Shown: positions 40,301 to 49,559, numbered from the stretch's first letter. The stretch: DNA of 64,000 bases from Lichenostomus cassidix (GCA_008360975.2 VLJF02000034.1:1943810-2007809), one strand, 5' to 3'. Notes: generated from the sequence alone by a model not told the origin. Numbers and translations: made by a program.

Positions 40301-42810
40301 CCCCAAATTGTCCCCAGATGGCACCAAATTGTCCCCACATGGCCACAAAGTGTCCCCAAGGTTCCCTCCCGGTCCCAAAATGTCCCCAAAGTGTCCCCAA
40401 ATGTCCCCAGCTGATCCCAAAATGTCCCCAAATGGCCCCAAAATTGACCCCAAATGTCCCCAAAGTGTCCCAAATGTCACCGAAATGTTCCCAAATGTCC
40501 CCAAAATGTCCCCAACTGATCCCAAAGTGTCGCCAAATGTCCCCAAGTGTCCCCAAGTGTCCCCAGTTGATCCCAAACTGTCCCCAGTTGATCCCAAAAT
40601 TGGTCTCCAAAGTGTCCCCAGAGTGTCCCCAAACTGTCCCAGAGTGTCCCCAGGTGTCACCTTGGCCTTGGCAGTGCCGGGCGGCAGTTTGTCGAGAGCC
40701 ACAGTGAGAGGGAAAATCACCTCATCGGCAGAAACGATGGGATCCTCCACGGGGATCTGGGGAAAACAGGGGATTTGGGGAAAAATGGGAAATTTGGGGG
40801 AAAATGGGGAAATTTGGGGGAAAATGGGGAAAAATGGGGGAAAAATGGAAAAATGGGAAAAATTGGGGGAAATTTGGAGGAAAGCGAGAAAATTTGGGGG
40901 AAAAGAGGGGAATTTGGGGGAAAAAATCGGAAAAATTGGGGGAAAATGGGGAAAAATAGGGAAATTTTGGGGAAAAATGGGGAATTTCAGGGGAAAAATG
41001 GGGGAAATTTGGGGGCAAAATGGGGAAAAAAAAAGGGAAAATTTTGGGTTATTTCCCCCCATTTTCCCACTTTTTCCATTTCCCCTTTTCTCCCCATTTT
41101 TCCACTTTTCTCACATTTCCCATTTTCCCTCCCTTTTCCCAATTTTTCCCATTTTCCCCCCATTTTTTCCCATTTTTCCCCAATTTTCCCCACTTTTTCA
41201 ATCTTTCCCATTTTCCGACTTTTCCCAAATTTTTCCCCAATTTTTCCCCAATTTTTCCCATTTTCCCCAAATTTCCCATTTCCCCCCAAATTTTCCCATT
41301 TTCCCCAAATTTCCCATTTTTCCCCCACTTCCCCACTTTTACAATATTCCCTTTTCTCCCATTTTCCCCCATTTTCCCCATTTCCCCCAATTTTCTCCTG
41401 AAATTGTCCCCAAATTTCCCATTTTTCTCCCCATTTTTTCCCCAATTTTTCTCATATTTCCCCCAAATTTCCCATTTTTCCCCAATTTTCCCCAAATTTT
41501 CCCAATTTTCCCCCATTTCCCCCAAATCTCCCATTTTCCCAAAATTCCCCATTTCCCCCAATTTTCCCATTTGCCCCCAATTTTCCCCAAATTTCCATTT
41601 TCCTCCCAAACTTCCCCATTTCCCTCCAAATTTCCCCCATTTTCCCCCAATTTTCCTCAATTTCCCCCAAATCCCCAATTTTTCCCAATTTCCCCATTTT
41701 CCCCCAATTTTCCCATTTTCCCCAATTTCCCTCAATTTTCCCAATTTTCCCATTTTCCCCCATTTTCCCCCATTTTCCCCCAATTTTCCCATTTTCCTCA
41801 TTTTCCCAATTTCCCTGTTTTTCCCACTTTTTTCCCAATTTCCCCAATTTTCCCCATTTTTTCCCCATTTTCCCCAATTTCCCCCATTTTCCACAATTAT
41901 CCCCATTTGTCCCCAATTTCCCCATTTTTTCCCCATTTCCCCCATTTTCCCCAATTTCCCCATTTTTCCCCAATTATCCCCATTTTCCCCCAATTTCCTC
42001 ATTTTCCCCACTATTTCCATTTTCCCCAATTTTCCCAATTTCCTCATTTTTCCCATTTTCCCCAATTTCCCCATTTTCCCCATTTTTTCCCAATTTTTCT
42101 CCATTTTCCCAAATCCCATTTTTCCCCTCTTCACATTTCCCCAATTTTCCATTTCCCCCATTTTCCCCCCAATTTCCCATTTTTTTCCCAAATCCCCATT
42201 TTTCCCCCCATTTTTCCATTTTCCCAAATTCCCATTTTCCCCCAATCCCCTCATTCTCGCTCTCACTCCTGACCGCTGTCCCGCGAAGGTCCCCTGGAGT
42301 GCGTCGCGCCAACACACATTCCCAGCTACCTCCGGAGACCTTCGAGAACCTTCCGGAACCTCCTCAGGATCCTCCTCAGGATCCTCCTGTCCCTGCTGTC
42401 CCCCTGCCGCCTGTCGCGACAAGCCCTCGCCTGTCGCGACATCGCGCAGTCACCGTGGCCAGCGCGGCCAGCGGCGCGACAGCTCGCGCCCAGCTCCCAA
42501 GACCCAAATTCCCCAAATTCCCCCAAGTCGGGGCGGAGCTGGCGGGATTTGGGGCGGAATTTTGGGGATTTTGGGCGGAATTTTGGGGATTCGGTCCGGA
42601 ATTTTGGGGATTTTGGGTGGGATTCTGGGAATTCTGTGTATTTTGGGGTCGGCAGCGCAGCACGAGCAGGAACCTCACGGTTTCCCCCAAATAAAGGTGA
42701 TTTCTCCTCGGCAGGGATCGATAACCTCCGGATTCTCCCGCCAGGAATTCCTCCCGCGGCGGGAAAGGAACGGCGGGAAAATACATCGAGTAGTCACACT
42801 GAGACTCCAT
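31345..42810 (-). CDS. TRAPPC14: TRAPPC14 (C7orf43/MAP11), TRAPPII subunit
   Basis: Metazoan TRAPPII-specific subunit linked to Rabin8 preciliary vesicles and microtubules. Minus-strand exons: 42810 to about 42454 (donor uncertain), 40756-40661, 40182-39822, 38715-38629, 37967-37847, 36450-36303, 35764-35682, 35020-34860, 33511-33378, 32547-32366 and 31504-31345, all in phase. The total is about 629 residues against 580 in human. Conserved stretches: MESQCDYSMYFPAVPFPPRE, LPRRNHLYLGETVRFLLVLR, DPIVSADEVIFPLTVALDKL, RQVTVSGKYLTVLK, NASYLPVMPDGSVLLVDDV, CHHSGEVPVGAFLRVP, RWSTPKLPFTNSIVTHYR, RFTVTYTLLNDLQDFLAVRL, SRKSSPSSPAVREL, SQSFSHQQPARSHLMR and KIAKRECKVLVV near the C-terminus. Extra length comes from two in-frame minisatellite insertions, in exon 1 (Gln/Asn/Pro) and exon 3 (Gly/Thr/Ser). 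The exon 1 donor is the weak point: GTGACT after 42454 gives phase 0, while the longer frame stops at 42376. Confidence 0.94.
31840..32365 (-). repeat. CCCAGTCCAT/CCCAGTCCCT 10-bp array in TRAPPC14 intron 10
   Basis: Strict 10-bp period on the plus strand, ending directly at the donor of exon 32547-32366. A block of about 120 bp containing gccccaaactccccccaaac is duplicated (31990-32105 and 32215-32250 regions). Confidence 0.88.
32548..33377 (-). repeat. GATGAACTGG array with three TRAPPC14 exon-9 end copies
   Basis: Units actgggatga(a) and a longer unit of about 220 bp. Copies of the exon 9 end plus donor (ALRAGLFE then GTGGGT) are at about 32788-32813, 33013-33048 and 33252-33286; the real exon end is 33378. 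The first two differ from the third at several bases. Confidence 0.88.
33512..34859 (-). repeat. TRAPPC14 intron 8 with six exon-8 end copies and an AT-rich 3' part
   Basis: Copies of the exon 8 end (QDFLAVRLVWTPEATA with GTTGGG donor) lie at about 34736-34790, 34500-34555, 34305-34355, 34178-34232, 34005-34058 and 33898-33948. The rest on the plus strand is ccccaatgtcccc units. From 33520 to 33840 it is T-rich with gggaatttttctgattttt. A fragment of exon 9 (VCHTPLT) is also present near 33840-33870. Confidence 0.9.
35021..35681 (-). repeat. ggggacatcgtggtgacaa array in TRAPPC14 intron 7
   Basis: Units of 9-18 bp (ggggacatcg, gaggtgacaac) and a larger unit of about 180 bp containing gaaggttctggggatgtggtgg. 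No exon copies seen. Confidence 0.85.
35765..36302 (-). repeat. About 180-bp unit array in TRAPPC14 intron 6
   Basis: Three units carry ccaaggacatccc, gtgccaccaggacccaa and gactccacgactg (near 35870, 36015 and 36180) in gtccccaaggccacc repeats. The acceptor side (35765-35800) flips to ggggacattcggggac on the plus strand. Confidence 0.85.
36451..37846 (-). repeat. Donor-anchored exon-edge array, 6 copies, after TRAPPC14 exon 5
   Basis: About 50-60 bases of exon 5 end (MPDGSVLLVDDV) with GTGAGC-type donor recur at about 36799, 36976, 37090, 37318, 37502 and 37678 (plus-strand low edges); the real edge is 37847. Several carry synonymous or single-residue changes (VDDIW, DSSVLL). Units are gtccccaggtgtccccaa. 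Below about 36665 the polarity flips to aggggacttggggac. Confidence 0.92.
37968..38628 (-). repeat. TRAPPC14 intron 4 with complementary halves
   Basis: On the plus strand 37968-38300 is ggggacattggggac units and 38320-38628 is ccccaatgtccccaaa units, nearly exact reverse complements meeting at about 38305. No exon copies. Confidence 0.88.
38716..39821 (-). repeat. TRAPPC14 intron 3 with three exon-3 end copies
   Basis: Copies of the exon 3 end (QHRGHFKAQ plus GTGGGG donor) lie at about 39405-39440, 39542-39590 and 39673-39725; the real edge is 39822. Units also contain gaggtgacacttggggac. From 38716 to 39060 the array is ggggacattt on the plus strand. Confidence 0.88.
39905..40130 (-). repeat. 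In-frame minisatellite inside TRAPPC14 exon 3
   Basis: Between the codons for VEPPELREG and those for GGYLRLLQG, which are adjacent in the human protein, lie about 75 extra codons of Gly/Thr/Ser/Ala repeats ([10 protein letters not shown] and similar). The frame stays open, and the exon length (361 nt) still fits the splice phases on both sides. No clear GT-AG pair removes the block, so it is either translated or a cryptic intron. Confidence 0.7.
40075..40112. promoter_or_regulatory. Three perfect TGACGTCA (CRE) palindromes
   Basis: TGACGTCA occurs at 40075-40082, 40093-40100 and 40105-40112, with a TGACGTCG near 40060, all inside the in-frame repeat of TRAPPC14 exon 3. This is the CREB/ATF consensus. 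They may be mere repeat units. Confidence 0.4.
40757..42453 (-). repeat. TRAPPC14 intron 1 with complementary halves
   Basis: Plus-strand 40757-41040 is ggggaaatttgggggaaaa; 41050-42240 is ccccaattttcccattttcc, its reverse complement, in about 130 units of 9-12 bp. The switch is at about 41040-41050. Long Phe/Pro/Ser frames over this block (up to 687 codons) are artefacts of a stop-free repeat. Confidence 0.88.
42560..42650 (-). repeat. Gln/Asn/Pro-coding minisatellite in TRAPPC14 exon 1
   Basis: After LVLRCR the frame reads repeated QNPQNS-type units (from ccaaaatccccaaaattcc) and then returns to the conserved GLGSWARAVAPLAALA region. There is no GT in the block on the gene strand, so it cannot be a canonical intron. 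The right-arm copy has 21 more bases, in frame. Confidence 0.75.
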
Positions 42811-42820
42811 CGGGAATTAA

Positions 42821-42866
42821 TAAATAAAATAAAATAAAATAAAATAAAATAAAATAAAATAAAATA
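42821..42866. repeat. (AAAAT)n pentanucleotide microsatellite
   Basis: About nine AAAAT units beginning 11 bases upstream of the TRAPPC14 start codon (TTTTA on the gene strand), so probably in the 5' UTR or core promoter. The same tract is at about 63600-63646 in the right arm. Confidence 0.9.
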
Positions 42867-43865
42867 ATGGGGAAATGTAATGGGGAAATTTGGGGGAAAA
42901 TTTTAAAAAATCTAGGGAAAAATAGGGATGAGAAAAATGGGGGGAAAATGGGAGTGAAAGTGGCAAAAAAATGGGGAAAAAATGAGGGAAAATGGGGAAA
43001 AAAAACCCGGGGAAAAACTGAAAAAAATCTAGGGAAAAATAGGGATGGGAAAATGAGGAAAAATGGGGAAAAAATGGGGAGCGAAAGTGGGGGAAAGTAG
43101 GAAAAAAACTGGAAAAATTGACCAAAAAAAACCTAGGGGAAAAAATTTTAAAAATCTAGGAAGAAATAGTGAGGGAAAAATGGGGGAAAAAGGAAAAAAA
43201 GGGAGAAAATGGAAAAAAAATTCCTGGAAAATTGAAGGAAAAGGGGGAAATTAAAAAGAATTCAAGGAAAAAATGGGGAAAAAGGGGGAAATGGAAGGAG
43301 AGAAATCCGGATGGAATTTGGGGAATATTTGGTTGGAAATCGCAGCGGGAAAATCGGGAATTTCGGGGAGTTAAATCCCAAAAAATTCCCAAAAAAAGGG
43401 AATTTCGGGAGTGCTGAGGGGATAAAGCGATGAGGAAAATCGGGAATTTCCGGGAATATTTGGGAGTTAAATCCCGGAAAATCCCGGGAATTCCTGAGGG
43501 GAATTTGGGAATTCCGGAGGCGATTTTTGGGCTCCCGAAGGGAATTTCCGGAGGTTCCGGAGGGGATTTTGGGGAATTTCGGGGATTTTTGGGCTCCCGG
43601 GGGGATTTTGGGGGTTCCGAGGGGGTTTCGGGGGAATTTCGGGGGATTTTGGGCTTCCGGAGGGAATTTTTGGGAGGATTTCGGGGATTTTTTGGGGATT
43701 TTCGGGGAATTTTTGGGGATTTTTTTTGGAATTTCGGGGATTTTGGGCTCCCGGGGGGAATTTTAGGAGTTCCGGAGGGAATTTCGGGGGATCTGGGGCT
43801 CCCGGAGGGGATTTTCGGGGAGGAATTTGGGGAATTTTGGGGATTTTTGGGGAATTTTGGGGATT
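42867..43865. repeat. A/G-rich then ggggatttcgg arrays upstream of TRAPPC14
   Basis: 42870-43300 is ggggaaaaatgggg-type repeat with two longer blocks containing aaatctagggaaaaatagggat. 43430-43865 is gaatttcggggattttgggctcccgg units of 30-60 bp. No gene. Confidence 0.82.
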
Positions 43866-43911
43866 TTTCCCTCCCGGCTTCGCTCCGGAGCTTCCGGGCG
43901 CGGCTGCGCAG

Positions 43912-43923
43912 TGCGCATGCGCA
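43912..43923. promoter_or_regulatory. NRF1-type palindrome TGCGCATGCGCA, left copy
   Basis: Perfect 12-base NRF1 palindrome in a CpG-rich unique patch (43880-43960) with a nearby CTTCCGG ETS core, about 1.1 kb upstream of the TRAPPC14 ATG. A plausible TRAPPC14 promoter core; the 5' UTR structure is not resolved. Confidence 0.5.
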
Positions 43924-43949
43924 GGGCGAGCAGCGGAGCGCCGAGAGCG

Positions 43950-44575
43950 TCGATACAGGGAAACTCAGCCGAGCTCCGAGCGCATCGATCTAGGAAGCAC
44001 AATCGAGTGTCTATCGTATCGATGAAGGAATCTCAACCGACTACCGAAAGCTTCGATCCAGGAAGCTCAACCGAGTGTCGATATGATCGATACAGGAAGC
44101 TCAGCCGAGTACCGATCGTATCGATTCAGGAAAGCCCAATCGAGTACCAAAAGCGTCGATCTAGGAAGCTCAATAGAGTGTCAACCGTATCGATATAGGA
44201 TGCTCAGCCGAGTATCGATCGTGTCGATTCAGGAGAGCTCAATCGAGTACCGAAAGCGTCGATCCAGGAAGCTCAATGGAGTGTCAATCGTATCGATATA
44301 GGAAGCTCAGCCGAGTGTCGATCTTATCGATACAGGACGCTAAATCGAGTACCAAAAAAGTCGATCTAGGAAGCTCAATAGAGTGTCGATTGTATCGATA
44401 CAGGAAAGCTCAACCGAGTGTCAATCATATCGATATAGGAAGCTCAAGCGAGCTCCGAGCGCATCGATTTAGGAAACTCAACCGAGCACGGAGCTCATCA
44501 ATACAGGAAGCTCAGCCGAATGCCGAGTGCATCGATGTAGGCACCTCAGCCGAGCACCGAGCGAGTCGATTTCCC
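43950..44575. repeat. ATCGAT-rich minisatellite of 38-48-bp units, left copy
   Basis: About 14 units of the form gatacaggaagctcagccgagtaccgatcgtatc, each with TCGAT or ATCGAT and the block ggaagctcaa. The period drifts from about 40 to 48 bp. Frames of Arg/Lys/Ser/Tyr repeats across it are stop-free reading of the array, not evidence of a protein. Confidence 0.9.
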
Positions 44576-44587
44576 GCCCTTTTCCCC

Positions 44588-44677
44588 CAATCAACTTCCA
44601 GGATTCGTTTTGATGGACAGACCAACAACCAATCAGGTGCTCCAGAGCGGTGATTGACAGCCGGCTCAGCCAATCAG
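44588..44677. promoter_or_regulatory. Three CCAAT boxes in unique DNA
   Basis: CCAATCA occurs near 44588, 44630 and 44671, roughly 42 bp apart, between the ATCGAT minisatellite and the GAL3ST4 poly(A) signal. NF-Y sites in this spacing are typical of CpG promoters, but no transcript start is identifiable. Confidence 0.35.
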
Positions 44678-44683
44678 CGCGCG

Positions 44684-44689
44684 TTTATT
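44684..44689 (-). other. Polyadenylation signal of left GAL3ST4 copy
   Basis: TTTATT on the plus strand, AATAAA on the gene strand, about 1.07 kb after the stop at 45760. The right-arm equivalent is at 61778. Confidence 0.6.
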
Positions 44690-45690
44690 GCTGCAGTCAG
44701 GGGGAAACTGAGGCAGGGCGCGATCCCGGCGCGGGAATCCCGAAATTCCCGAATTCCCGCGGGATCGGAAGGGAAAAGGGGAAATTCGTACCTGCCGGGG
44801 GGAAACTGAGGCACGGAGTGGTGATGGGAAATTCCCAGAATTCCCAGCGGGACTGACGGAGTTGTACCTTCCCGGGGAAACTGAGGCACGGAGTGGTTTC
44901 CATTCCACGAGAACATTCCCGAGTTCTTTGGGATTTCGGGGTTTTTGCTCCCCAAATTCCCCAATTCCCAAAATTCCCCAATTCCTGGGGTTTTGGGGGT
45001 TTTGCTCCTTCCCGGGGAAACTGAGGCACAAAGGGATTTTTGTGGCGAAAATTCCCAAATTTTCCGACGGAATTTCCCTGGAATTTTTCGCTTTTCCTGG
45101 GAAACTGAGGCACAAAAGGGATTTTTGAATCGAAAATCCCAAATCCCCATGGGAATTCCGCAGGAATTTGTCACTTTTCCAGGGAATCCAGACCGGGAAA
45201 CAACCCAGGGTTGGGAATTTTGGGATTCCCAAATTCCTGGGATTTTCGGGATTTGTACCTTCCTGGGGAAACTGAGGCACAGAAGTGATTTCCAGCAAAA
45301 CAATCCCAAATTCCCATGGAATTTTGCCAGGATTTTCCCTTTTTCCAGGGAATCCAGACTGGGCAATAACCCTGGAATTGGAATTTTGGGATTCCCAAAT
45401 TCCCGGAATTTTCAGCAATTTGAAAGTGATTTCCTAACGAAACGATTTCCGCTGAGAAATCCCAAATTCCCAGTGAAATTTTGCCAGAATTTTTCACTTT
45501 TTCCTGGGAATCCAGACTGGGAAATCACCCTGGATGTGGAATTTTGGGATTCCTGAATTCCTGGGATTTTCGGGAATTGTACCTTCCTGGGGAAACTGAG
45601 GCACAAAAGCGATTTCCAGGTGAAAAAACCCCTGAAATTCCTAGTAAAAAACCCTGAATTTCCCTTGGAATTTTGCTGGAATCTCCTCTT
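44690..45690. repeat. gggaaactgaggcac-containing array in GAL3ST4 3' UTR, left copy
   Basis: Seven or more units of 90-170 bp carry ccttcccggggaaactgag followed by gcacaaaag or gcacggagtgg and a gggaattttgggattcccaa patch. The core gaaactgaggcac resembles the conserved core of MIR-type SINEs, but here it is a tandem unit. Confidence 0.78.
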
Positions 45691-45759
45691 TTCACAGGGA
45701 AGCTGAGTCCCGAGGCCAGCCCGGCTCGGGAATTTTGGGAATTTGGGGAATTTCGGGAT

Positions 45760-46551
45760 TCAGCCCCCCGCAGTCCCGTTTTTCCCGCCGAACTGGCGCC
45801 GCTCCAGCAGGTCCTTGTACTGCAGCTCGGGCATGGCCATGCGGCGACATCTCTCCCTCTCCTCCTCCTGCAGCCCTTCCCGCAGCGCAAACCCCAAAAT
45901 CCTCCCTCCGCCCGGCGGCTGGAAGGGTCTGAGATTCCCGTCGGGGATGGATTTGGCGGGAACGGGTCCTCCTCCCGCCAGGCACCTTCCCGCCAGGAAT
46001 TCCCGCCGCCGCCGCAGCGCCGACACTTCCCTTCTCAGCCGCGAGATGCCGAATTTCTCCGCCTTTCTCCAGAAGCTCCGGTTGAAGTGGGAATAGAGCT
46101 CCCAGTCCAGGGCGTTCCAGGCGCGGAGGAGGCGGATCTGGGCCGGGGTGGGCTCCTGGGGTCTGTCGCGGGAGTTGTGGGGGAAAGAATCCACCGCGTC
46201 CCGCGGCCAGCACAGCTCCTCCCGCAGCAAAACCAAAGATTCATCGAAGTTCTCGGCCAGCAGCACCAGCGGGAAGGTTTTCTCCAGCTCCCCCAGGATT
46301 CTGGGGATCCTCTCGGGGCTGACGGGGTCGGGGAGGCCGAAGTCGAACCACTGCAGGTTCCTGGCGTAGTGGTTGCCGCGGACTCCGGGCTGGAAGAAGC
46401 GCGACGGGGAGGCCAGGAAGGCGTCGAGGGACGGAGAGTTCCGGAAGGCGGGAGAGGCGGAGCGGAAGTAGGAGAAGGCTGAGGCGCCGAGCGTTCCCGG
46501 ATCGCGGACGATGGAGAAGTAGAAGCTGTCGTTGGGCATCACCTTCTGCAC
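45760..46551 (-). CDS. GAL3ST4: GAL3ST4 last exon, left (partial) copy
   Basis: The 263 codons from the acceptor at 46552 to the stop match the right-arm exon with five residue changes (Val/Ile, Ala/Glu, Val/Ile, Lys/Glu and Ala/Val). It starts VQKVMPNDSFYFSIVRDPGT, which holds the 3'-phosphate PAPS-binding motif, and ends at PELQYKDLLERRQF plus a short tail. Upstream exons are absent: only two decayed exon-2 fragments (47300-47356 and 48204-48300) occur before the N gap. Frame intact, so probably an allele cut by the assembly rather than a pseudogene. Confidence 0.9.
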   Translation of the reverse strand: MQKVMPNDSFYFSIVRDPGTLGASAFSYFRSASPAFRNSPSLDAFLASPSRFFQPGVRGNHYARNLQWFDFGLPDPVSPERIPRILGELEKTFPLVLLAENFDESLVLLREELCWPRDAVDSFPHNSRDRPQEPTPAQIRLLRAWNALDWELYSHFNRSFWRKAEKFGISRLRREVSALRRRREFLAGRCLAGGGPVPAKSIPDGNLRPFQPPGGGRILGFALREGLQEEERERCRRMAMPELQYKDLLERRQFGGKNGTAGG

Positions 46552-46559
46552 CTGGAGGG

Positions 46560-48579
46560 GAGAGAGAAAAAATTTGGGATTTTTGGGGGATTTTTTGAGG
46601 ATTTTTTGGAGGGTTTTTGGGGGTTTTTGGGGTTTGGGATTTTTTGGGGTTTTTTTCGGTTTTATTTTCGATTTTTTGGGGGAATTTTGGGGTGGTTTTA
46701 TTTTTGGGATTTTTGATTTATTTTTTTTGGGGGATTTTTTTGATTTTTGATTTTAAATTTTTTGATTTTTTTTGACATTTTGGAATTTTGATTTTTATTA
46801 TTTTGTGGGGATTTTTGTGGGGATTTTTGGAATTTTTCAGGTTTTTGGGAATTTTTTTTACTTTTGATAATTTTGAGATTTTTTTGGATTTCTTTGGATT
46901 TTTTGGGTTTTTTTGGTTTTTTGGGATTTTTTTGGTTTTTTTGGGGTTTTTGGGGGGTTTTGGGGATTTTTTGGGATTTTATTGGATTTTTTGGGGATTT
47001 TTTTTTTATTTTTTGGGGATTTTTTTGGGAGTTTTTTGGGGTTTTTGGGGATTTTTGGGGATTTTTTTGGGGATTTTTTGGTTTTGTGGGATTTTTTGGG
47101 GATTTTTTGGGAATTTTTGGGGTATTTTGGGGATTTTTTTGGGATTTTATGGGATTTTTTGGGATTTTTTTGGGGATTTTGGGATTTTTTGGGATTTTTT
47201 GGGATTTTTTGGGATTTTTGGGGGATTTTTTGGATCCCCAAAAAATCAAAAAAAATTTATACAAAAATTCCCAAATTTTCCCAAAATTCCCAATTTCCTC
47301 ACCTCGTGCAGATCAAACCTTATGTGATGACAGATGACATCAAACTTCTCCCCAAGGCAGAATAACCAAAATATCCCCAAAATAGCCCAAAATAGCAGTA
47401 AAAAGTACCCTAAAAAATCCTGAAAAAATGTAAAAATTTCCCCAAAAAATCCCAATAAATGGAAAAAAAATCCCCTGAAATTCCTGTAAAATTCAAAAAA
47501 AATTCCCAAAAAGAGCTGAAAAAAATCACCAAACGAAGCCAAAAAAATCCCCCAAAATATTGCAAAGGATCACCAAAAAAGGCAAAAAACCACCAAAAAA
47601 ATCCCCAAAAAAATCCTGAAAAATTCCCAAAAAATCCCCAAAAAATCACCAAAAACCCACCAAAAAATCCCCAAAAATTCCCCAAAAATTCCCCAAAGTA
47701 TCCCAAAAAAATCACCAAAAAAATGCAAAAAATCCTCCAAAAAAATCACGAAAAATTCCTGTAAATAAAAACCTGAAAAATGCCACCAAAAATCACCGAA
47801 AAATCCTAAAACATCGTGAAAAATTGTCCAAAAATTCTAAAAAACCCCAAAAAATCCAAAAAAATCCCCAAAAAATCAAAAAAATTCCCATAAATCCCCC
47901 AAATCCTGAAAGTTATCCCCAAAAATTCTACAAAAAATTCTAAAAAATTCCCAAAAAATCAGGAAAAGCTCAGAAAAAAAATCCCAAAAATCACCAAAAA
48001 TTCCCAAAATTCCCAAAAAATATCCCCAGGAATCAAGAAAAAAATTCTTTAAAAACCCCAAAAAATCACCAAAAAATTGGAAAAAAATCCCAAAAAAATC
48101 CCTAAAAATCCCCAAAATATTCTAAAAAAATCCCAAAAATCCTGAAAAATGCCCCAAAAAATCCCAAAAAACCCCAAAAATCCCCAAAATTCCCAATTCC
48201 CTCACCTCGCGCAGGTCGAACCTCATGTGGTGACAGATGATGTCAAAGCTCTCCCCTGGCTGGTAGCCCCTGACCCTGGTGGCCCAGAATGGCTCAGGAT
48301 AACCAACAGGAATATCCCCAAAATAGCCCAAAATAGCGTTAAAAACAAACCCCAAAAATCCTGAAAAATTAAAAAAAAAAATCCCATTGAATTCCTCAAA
48401 AAAACCCCAAAAAATCCTGAAAAAATCCTGATAAAATCCCCAAAACTCCCATAAAAATCTGCAAAAAGTCACCAATAAAAAGCCCCAAAATTCCCCAAAA
48501 TACCTCCAAAAATCACCAAAACATCCCAAAAACGTCACCAAAAAATCATCCAAAAATCACAAAAACTCACGAAAAGATT
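46560..48579 (-). repeat. GAL3ST4 intron 2, left copy, with two exon-2 fragments
   Basis: Plus-strand 46560-47230 is ttttttgggatttttgggg units; 47240-48579 is the complementary aaaaaatccccaaaa units, pivoting at about 47232-47245 around ggatcc. Exon-2 end copies lie at 47300-47356 (GEKFDVICHHIRFDLHE) and 48204-48300 (GYPEPFWATRVRGYQPGESF and onward). The intron is cut by the gap at 48580. Confidence 0.88.
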
Positions 48580-49079
48580 NNNNNNNNNNNNNNNNNNNNN
48601 NNNNNNNNNNNNNNNNNNNNNNNNNNNNNNNNNNNNNNNNNNNNNNNNNNNNNNNNNNNNNNNNNNNNNNNNNNNNNNNNNNNNNNNNNNNNNNNNNNNN
48701 NNNNNNNNNNNNNNNNNNNNNNNNNNNNNNNNNNNNNNNNNNNNNNNNNNNNNNNNNNNNNNNNNNNNNNNNNNNNNNNNNNNNNNNNNNNNNNNNNNNN
48801 NNNNNNNNNNNNNNNNNNNNNNNNNNNNNNNNNNNNNNNNNNNNNNNNNNNNNNNNNNNNNNNNNNNNNNNNNNNNNNNNNNNNNNNNNNNNNNNNNNNN
48901 NNNNNNNNNNNNNNNNNNNNNNNNNNNNNNNNNNNNNNNNNNNNNNNNNNNNNNNNNNNNNNNNNNNNNNNNNNNNNNNNNNNNNNNNNNNNNNNNNNNN
49001 NNNNNNNNNNNNNNNNNNNNNNNNNNNNNNNNNNNNNNNNNNNNNNNNNNNNNNNNNNNNNNNNNNNNNNNNNNNNNNN
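48580..49079. other. Assembly gap of exactly 500 N
   Basis: A run of 500 N, a conventional fixed size for a scaffold join of unknown length. It coincides exactly with the end of the inverted-repeat left arm, which suggests that the join, not biology, makes the arm boundary. Confidence 0.98.
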
Positions 49080-49260
49080 AAAAGCAGAAAAAATAAAGGG
49101 AAAAAGCAGAAAAAATAAGGGGAAAAAGCAGAAAATATAAGGGAAAAAAGCAGAAAACATAAGAGAAAAAGAAAAAAAAGGGGAAAACAAGCAGAAAACA
49201 AGACCAAAAAAAGAAAGAAAAAAAGAGAAAAAAAATGGAAAAAATAGGAGAAAAAAGGGG
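49080..49260. repeat. A-rich agcagaaaaaataagggg tract
   Basis: Units of about 25 bp (gcagaaaaaataagggaaaaa) directly after the gap, then irregular A/G. Probably intron of the minus-strand candidate gene. Nothing else seen. Confidence 0.75.
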
Positions 49261-49305
49261 CTAAAAGGGGAAATTGGAATTTTTGGAACTTTGGGATTTC
49301 CTTAC

Positions 49306-49428
49306 TGAGTCTGGGGGGAGCTGGAGGAGCTGCTGGGAGGAGCTGAAGGAGCAGCAGAGCTGCCAAAGGAGCCTGAGGAGAGTCCCGAGGGAGGCAGGCG
49401 GGGAGAGCGCCGCAGAGCCATGGAGGGG
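49306..49428 (-). CDS. First coding exon of an unidentified gene (STAG3 candidate)
   Basis: On the minus strand a strong acceptor (ttttttcccag) is followed by CCCCTCCATGG, an ATG in good context (49421-49419), and an open frame of 38 codons plus two bases to a donor GTAAGG at 49305. It encodes MALRRSPRLPPSGLSSGSFG then a Ser/Ala/Pro-rich run ending SSPQT. Downstream exons would fall in the gap. The Ser-rich start is compatible with, but not diagnostic of, STAG3, whose human gene lies divergent to GPC2/GAL3ST4. The promoter at 51.0-51.3 kb supports a germ-line gene. It could be a different gene or a fortuitous frame. Confidence 0.45.
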
Positions 49429-49559
49429 CTGGGAAAAAACAGGGAAAAATGCAGAAAAACGGGGGGAAAATGGGGGGAAAACGGGGGGAAAACGGGGGGA
49501 AAACGGGGAAAAACAGGGGGAAAACGGGGGGGAAAACGGGGGGGAAAACATGGGGGAAA

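Larger units (their letters stand above)
42500..48579. repeat. Left arm of a large inverted repeat
   Basis: This interval recurs in inverse orientation at 58293-64000. Position 48579, the last base before the N gap, pairs with 58293. It holds TRAPPC14 exon 1, the intergenic region, the GAL3ST4 last exon and part of its intron 2. Coding parts are nearly identical (5 residue differences in 263 for the GAL3ST4 exon), while repeat tracts differ by indels. Confidence 0.95.

Noticed and set aside
40209..42272. 687-codon plus-strand open frame rich in Phe, Pro and Ser
   Set aside because: It reads through a ccccaatttt minisatellite antisense to TRAPPC14 intron 1. Stop codons are simply rare in this repeat. 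No domain, no codon-position signal.
43827..44653. Arg/Ser/Tyr-rich frames over the ATCGAT array, which look like a repeat protein
   Set aside because: Several frames are open at once and the unit length is not a stable multiple of three, so there is no sign of coding constraint.
45760..46551. Left GAL3ST4 exon as a processed or decayed pseudogene
   Set aside because: It retains the acceptor, the flanking intron, an intact frame and matching intergenic DNA. Truncation coincides with the assembly gap, so a contig end is the better explanation.
46698..47365. Lys/Pro/Asn or Phe/Gly/Ile frames in GAL3ST4 intron 2, resembling membrane proteins
   Set aside because: They are translations of ttttttgggg repeats in all frames, with mirrored copies at 59.6-60.3 kb.
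48557..49366. Open frame running through the N gap
   Set aside because: The middle is undetermined sequence. Only the 49306-49428 exon has independent support.
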